64,000 nt of DNA, from the NCBI GenBank assembly GCA_024225275.1, contig JAAEMS010000146.1:1-64000 (forward strand), given 5' to 3'. The notes below the pieces were generated by a model that searched no databases, was not told where the DNA came from, and saw only the letters and a program-made list of their open reading frames with translations. This document shows, piece by piece, positions 60,487 to 64,000 of the stretch; position 1 is the first letter of the stretch, and each line of letters opens with the position of its first letter. Both the position numbers and the translations under genes were made by a program. The DNA comes from Actinomycetes bacterium. Its GTDB lineage: Bacteria > Actinomycetota > Acidimicrobiia > Acidimicrobiales > JAAEMS01.

Positions 60487-61368
60487 TCATTGTCCTTGGG
60501 CGGCGATGGCTTCGGCGACGGCCAGCGCCCGCCGGGCGTTGTCGACGTGCAGGTTCTCGATCATGCGGCCATCGACGGTAACGACACCCTTGCCTTCGGA
60601 CTCGGCCTCCTCGAAGGCGGCGATGACCCGACGGGCGTGATCGATGTCATCGGCCGATGGAGCCCAGATGTCGTTGGTGGGCTCGACCTGGCTGGGGTGG
60701 ATGAGGGTCTTGCCGTCGAAGCCCATCTCGAAACCCTGCTGGGCCTCGGCCGCGAACCCTTCGGCGTTCTTCACGTCGTTGTAGACCCCGTCGAGCACGA
60801 CCTTGCCCGCGAAGCGGCCGGCCAGCAGGGCGTCGGCCAGATGGCTCAGGAGGGGATGACGGCCAGCCAGGGGCTCGGCCCGAAGCTCGCGGGCGAGGTC
60901 GTTGGTGCCCATGACCATGCCCGAGACCCGAGGATGGGTGGCGATGTCGACGACATTGAGCATGGCCTCGGGGGTCTCGACCATCGCCCAGATGCCCACG
61001 TGGCCGGGAGCGCCCGCGGCTTCCATGCGGTTGGTGACCTCGGCCAGCGCGGGGGCCCCGGAAACCTTGGGGATGACGATGGCAGAGGGCCCGGCCGCCG
61101 CGGCCTCGGCGATGTCGTCGGCCCCCCAGGGGGTGTCGAGGCCGTTGCACCGAATCGTGAGCTCGCGGTAGCCGTACTCGCCCGACTCCACCGCGGCCAC
61201 GGCGTTGGCACGGGCCTGCTCCTTGGCGTCGGGAGCGACCGCGTCCTCGAGGTCGAAGATGAGGGCATCGGCCGGAATGGCCTTGGCCTTCTCGAGGGCC
61301 CGCTCGTTGGCGGCGGGCATGTAGAGCACGGAGCGACGAGGCCGCAGGTCATCGGTCATCGGAGTCAA
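60487..61368 (-). CDS. CitE-like lyase (HpcH/HpaI aldolase family)
   Basis: The 293-residue TIM-barrel protein starts PRRSVLYMPAANERALEKA and has DALIFDLEDAVAPDAKEQAR, which carries the metal-binding Glu/Asp. GPSAIVIPKVSGAPALAEV, AMVETPEAMLNV, MGTNDLAREL and KTLIHPSQVEPTNDIW follow. This matches the CitE/CLYBL/Mcl family that cleaves or condenses acyl-CoA thioesters such as malyl- or citramalyl-CoA. Reaction direction and substrate are unproven. ATG at 61368 has AGAGGGA upstream; a second ATG is three codons in. Confidence 0.9.
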   Translation of the reverse strand: MTPMTDDLRPRRSVLYMPAANERALEKAKAIPADALIFDLEDAVAPDAKEQARANAVAAVESGEYGYRELTIRCNGLDTPWGADDIAEAAAAGPSAIVIPKVSGAPALAEVTNRMEAAGAPGHVGIWAMVETPEAMLNVVDIATHPRVSGMVMGTNDLARELRAEPLAGRHPLLSHLADALLAGRFAGKVVLDGVYNDVKNAEGFAAEAQQGFEMGFDGKTLIHPSQVEPTNDIWAPSADDIDHARRVIAAFEEAESEGKGVVTVDGRMIENLHVDNARRALAVAEAIAAQGQ

Positions 61369-61430
61369 CTGTTCCCTCTGGTCATCGGACGACTTCGAAG
61401 GGTACCGGCCTCGTCACGGCGGGGAGAACG

Positions 61431-62156
61431 TCACGAGTCGTTGTGGGGCACGATCACCTGGTCGGCGTAGTCGGTGATGCGGGGGTAGATGGCCCGGACG
61501 ACCAACACTGCGACACCCACCCCCACCAGCTGGGCCACGATGAAGCCAGGGACCGAGGCTGGTTCGATCCCGGCGAAGGTGTCGGAGAACATGCGGGCCA
61601 CGGTGACCGCCGGGTTGGCGAAGCTGGTCGAGCTGGTGAAGTAGTACGCCCCACCGATGTAGCCACCAACGGCGAAGGCGGCCACCGACGGGCGCCCGGA
61701 GCGCACGACACCGAAGATCACCAGGAGTAGGCCGAGGGTGGCGATGAATTCGGCGAACGCCAGGTGGCCAGCCGACCGGTCCTTGGTGGACCAGTCAACG
61801 ACCGACAGGTCGAACATGATGTTGGCGGCCATGACGCCCACGATGCCGCCGGTGATCTGGGCGCCGATGTAGGCAACCGCGGTGGGGGTGTCGATGCCGC
61901 CGAAGTAGCGATCGGCGAGGGTGACCGCGGGGTTGAAGTGGGCCCCTGAGGCAGAGCCGAGGGCCAGGATCAGGGCCACCAACACACCGGCGGTGGCGAA
62001 AGCGTTCTGGAGGAGCTGGAGACCGACGTCGTCGGTGAGGCTCTCGGCCATGATCCCCGAGCCGACCACGCCCATGAGCAGGAATGCGGTGCCCATGAAC
62101 TCGGCGACGATCGCGTTGAGCAGGGGGTGGGGCCGGGGTGGTGCTGGGGAAGTGAT
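61431..62156 (-). CDS. Aquaporin (MIP family), apparent ATC start
   Basis: The protein has six helices and two NPA boxes: SGAHFNPAVTLAD and SFANPAVTVARM. The first ATG (62096) would give 221 residues and cut helix 1. The frame runs 20 codons further to ATC at 62156-62154 (reading x-TSPAPPRPHPLLNAIVAEF), a normal aquaporin N terminus. GAGGAG sits 7 nt before this ATC, so an AUC start, or an ATG misread as ATC, is likely. It should conduct water or small solutes such as glycerol; the pore-lining residues are not resolved here. Confidence 0.85.
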   Translation of the reverse strand: MTSPAPPRPHPLLNAIVAEFMGTAFLLMGVVGSGIMAESLTDDVGLQLLQNAFATAGVLVALILALGSASGAHFNPAVTLADRYFGGIDTPTAVAYIGAQITGGIVGVMAANIMFDLSVVDWSTKDRSAGHLAFAEFIATLGLLLVIFGVVRSGRPSVAAFAVGGYIGGAYYFTSSTSFANPAVTVARMFSDTFAGIEPASVPGFIVAQLVGVGVAVLVVRAIYPRITDYADQVIVPHNDS

Positions 62157-62201
62157 GGAAGCTCTCCTCGGAAAGGGAGCCCGCAGACTACTGGCCGGCT
62201 C

Positions 62202-62381
62202 TCAGAGCAGGGAATCAACCACTTCCCAGGAGGGATCGAGCTCACTGCGCACCCACGACCCCGGCCAGACCTCGGCCGACCAGACGGTCAGGCACTGGAC
62301 CAGATCGGGGGCATGGTCGGTGTAGACGTCGAAGCTGCGGAGTCCGGCGTTGGTGGCATGGGCGAACGCCTCGTGGGCCAT
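62202..62381 (-). CDS. Small hypothetical protein, possibly frameshifted
   Basis: The 59-residue frame reads MAHEAFAHATNAGLRSFDVY and ends WEVVDSLL. It is protein-like but matches no family I know. The same frame stays open upstream for about 45 codons (AIAAIDQFWAWWQ and earlier) without any ATG, GTG or TTG. A neighbouring frame has an ATG (MPVRRHSSRS) that hits TAG at the junction. A frameshift in a slightly longer gene of about 100 residues is possible. Function unknown. Confidence 0.4.
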   Translation of the reverse strand: MAHEAFAHATNAGLRSFDVYTDHAPDLVQCLTVWSAEVWPGSWVRSELDPSWEVVDSLL

Positions 62382-62578
62382 CTGCCACCAGGCCCAGAAC
62401 TGGTCGATTGCCGCGATGGCGGCTACTCGAGGGGGGGCGGTAGGTAGTTGGTACTGAAACCGGTACCCGGGCTGCCGGTTCGACTCCGAGAGCTATGGCG
62501 ACGCACTGGCATGGGGCGGGGCGCTCTGGCCCCAGCCCGGTTGAGTGCGCGCCGAGTGGTCGCCGGACGCCTGGAGGT

Positions 62579-64000
62579 TCATGTCGAGTACGCGATCTCC
62601 TTGCTCGTGATGAACTCGAGGAGGACGGGGACACCTTCTTCGGTCTTGGCGATCCCGCGCTGGAGGGCGGCCACGATGTCTTCGGGGTCTTCGACGCGCT
62701 CGCCGTAGCCGCCGAAGGCGGTGGCCATGTCTGCGTAGTTGCCGGAGATGTCGGTGCTGCCGTATTTCTCCTGAGCCACCTGCATGATGGGGATCTCGAT
62801 GGCCATCGAGAAGTTGTTGAGCAGGATCGAGAGGATGGGAATGCGTTCGCGCACAGCGGTCTCGAAGTCCATGCCGGTGAACCCGATGGCGGCGTCGCCC
62901 CAGACATTGATGCAGAGCTTGTCGGGGTGGGCGATCTTGGCGCCCATGGCGAGCCCCAGGCCGTAGCCCAGCTGGGTGGTCTTGCCCCAGCCCAGATAGC
63001 TCAGCGGTACCGTCGAACTGAAGAACGGGGTCATCTGGTCGCGGGGGCTGCCGGCGTCGTGGGTGACGATGCAGTTGTCCTTGTCAACCAGTTGGTCGAG
63101 CTCGTGAACCACCCGGTAGGGGTTGATGGGGGTTTCGGTCGAGGTCAGCTTGGGTGCCCACTCGTCGAGCCATGACTCGCGGGCCGAGCTGATGGCACCG
63201 GGTGTCACTCCGGCCCGTTTCGACGCTCGCTCGTTCTCGTCGTCACCGAGGGCGTCGAGCAGCCCCTGGAGGGTGAGTTGGGCATCGCCGACCAGGGCGT
63301 GTTGGACCGGCACGTCCTTCTGGATGTCGCCCGGGTTGCCGGTGGCGTGGATGATCGTGGCGCCCGAAGGCATACGTTGACCGAAACCGGTGCGGGTCAG
63401 GCTGGCGCCGATGGCAAGCACGACGTCGGCGCCGTCGAGGAACTGGCGGACCTGCTTTCCGACCGTGCGTCCGGCCGTACCCAGCGACAGGGGATGGTCT
63501 TCGGGAAAGGTCGACTTGCCGGCCAGGGTGGTGGTGACCGGGATGTGGAGCTTCTCGGCCAGCTCCTCGAGCTCGTCCCATGCCCGGGCGTAGTGCACAC
63601 CCTGGCCCGCGTAGATGACCGGATTATCGGCCGCGGCCAGGAGCTGGGCCGCAGTAGTGATCGCCTCGGGGTCGGGGGCCGAGCGGGTGCTGAAGGTGGG
63701 TACGTAGGACTCGGTGGGGTCCGGGGCCTCTTGGCTGAAGACGTCGGCCGCCACCTCGATGACGACCGGCCGGGGCGGACCGTTGCGCAGGGCCGAGAAG
63801 CCCCGCAGCATCGTTTCGCTCACCATCTTGGGATCACTGATGTGGTCGGTGAGCTTGGCCACGCCGGTCATCTGGCGCCAGGAGCTGAAGTTGGGGTCAA
63901 CATTCATGACCCGGGTCGGATACCCCATCGGGATGACCATGAGGGGAACCGACTCACCGTAGGCCTGGGCGACCCCTCCGTAGGCGTTCTCGGCTCCCGG
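62579..64000 (-). CDS. Thiamine-diphosphate-dependent enzyme (acetolactate synthase-like), partial
   Basis: The visible 473 residues are all but the N-terminal part, which runs off the right edge (first visible: PGAENAYGGVAQAYGESVPL, a ThDP-enzyme PYR-domain segment). The middle domain has NPVIYAGQGVHYARAWDEL and the C-terminal ThDP domain has the GD...NN motif (VWGDAAIGFTGMDFET, ILLNNFS). Length and order match the acetolactate synthase / sulfoacetaldehyde acetyltransferase / oxalyl-CoA decarboxylase superfamily. Which reaction it does is not clear. The frame is complete at the 3' end. Confidence 0.9.
   Translation of the reverse strand, partial: PGAENAYGGVAQAYGESVPLMVIPMGYPTRVMNVDPNFSSWRQMTGVAKLTDHISDPKMVSETMLRGFSALRNGPPRPVVIEVAADVFSQEAPDPTESYVPTFSTRSAPDPEAITTAAQLLAAADNPVIYAGQGVHYARAWDELEELAEKLHIPVTTTLAGKSTFPEDHPLSLGTAGRTVGKQVRQFLDGADVVLAIGASLTRTGFGQRMPSGATIIHATGNPGDIQKDVPVQHALVGDAQLTLQGLLDALGDDENERASKRAGVTPGAISSARESWLDEWAPKLTSTETPINPYRVVHELDQLVDKDNCIVTHDAGSPRDQMTPFFSSTVPLSYLGWGKTTQLGYGLGLAMGAKIAHPDKLCINVWGDAAIGFTGMDFETAVRERIPILSILLNNFSMAIEIPIMQVAQEKYGSTDISGNYADMATAFGGYGERVEDPEDIVAALQRGIAKTEEGVPVLLEFITSKEIAYST

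Noticed and set aside
62420-62500. tRNA-like stretch with GGTTCGACTCC
   Set aside because: T-arm stem has only three pairs and no matching acceptor or anticodon arm could be built.
1-64000. CRISPR arrays, insertion sequences, prophage, rRNA or tRNA genes
   Set aside because: No regularly spaced repeats, transposase or integrase genes, nor RNA gene signatures were recognised on either strand by reading.

Overview
The window looks like chromosomal DNA of a high-GC actinobacterium, probably of the Acidimicrobiia type. The signs are a lexA / small membrane protein / nrdR order like that of mycobacteria, F420-type enzymes (Ddn-like and luciferase-like), a single-chain acyl-CoA carboxylase, many CoA-transferase and acyl-CoA genes, and many starts that look leaderless (a TANNNT hexamer 6-8 nt before the start codon). 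This placement is inferred from gene content, not from any search.

The most important content is three genes with an in-frame TGA exactly where their family has a redox or catalytic cysteine: an AhpD/CMD protein (7486-8460, CxxU), a rhodanese (13747-14157, Sec in place of the active-site Cys) and an AhpD-like peroxidase-related protein (45128-45682, CHYU). In all three a hairpin follows the TGA with its apical loop at nucleotides +18/19 to +23, the geometry of the E. coli fdhF SECIS. The third has a GGUCU loop on a perfect 6-bp stem. Standard gene calling would split or truncate all three. No selA, selB, selD or tRNA-Sec is visible here.

Layout. 0-4 kb: end of a hydratase gene, lexA with four LexA boxes, a small membrane protein, nrdR with a 22-bp tandem repeat over its stop codon, and a glutamine synthetase-like gene. 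4-15 kb: single-chain acyl-CoA carboxylase, selenoprotein 1 with an NTF2-like gene, two-domain CoA-transferase, F420-type reductase, dienelactone hydrolase, SDR, selenoprotein 2 and PPK2. 15.5-21.6 kb: an oligopeptide-type ABC transporter (permeases, fused ATPases, lipoprotein). 21.7-31.7 kb: HrpA helicase, MarR regulator with operator, a pirin gene fused to the antisense of a D-amino-acid oxidase remnant, TesB, nitroreductase, metallo-hydrolase and a second two-domain CoA-transferase.

31.8-36.2 kb: rRNA methyltransferase, Rieske oxygenase, luciferase-like protein and a diadenylate-cyclase-domain protein. 36.3-39.4 kb: a cobalamin riboswitch in front of a B12-type ABC transporter. 39.4-42.6 kb: a copper-type MerR regulator, a classical MerR promoter with a 20-bp spacer, a copper P-type ATPase and a chaperone. 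42.6-50.7 kb: PPTase, acyl-CoA dehydrogenase, Nudix, selenoprotein 3, class V aminotransferase, rhomboid, GlnRS, thioredoxin and enoyl-CoA hydratase. 50.8-64 kb: F420-type oxidoreductase, sulfurtransferase, phosphomannose isomerase, a series of acyl-CoA and lipid genes, malic enzyme, CitE-like lyase, aquaporin and a ThDP enzyme cut by the window end. No rRNA, tRNA, CRISPR array, insertion sequence or prophage was recognised.
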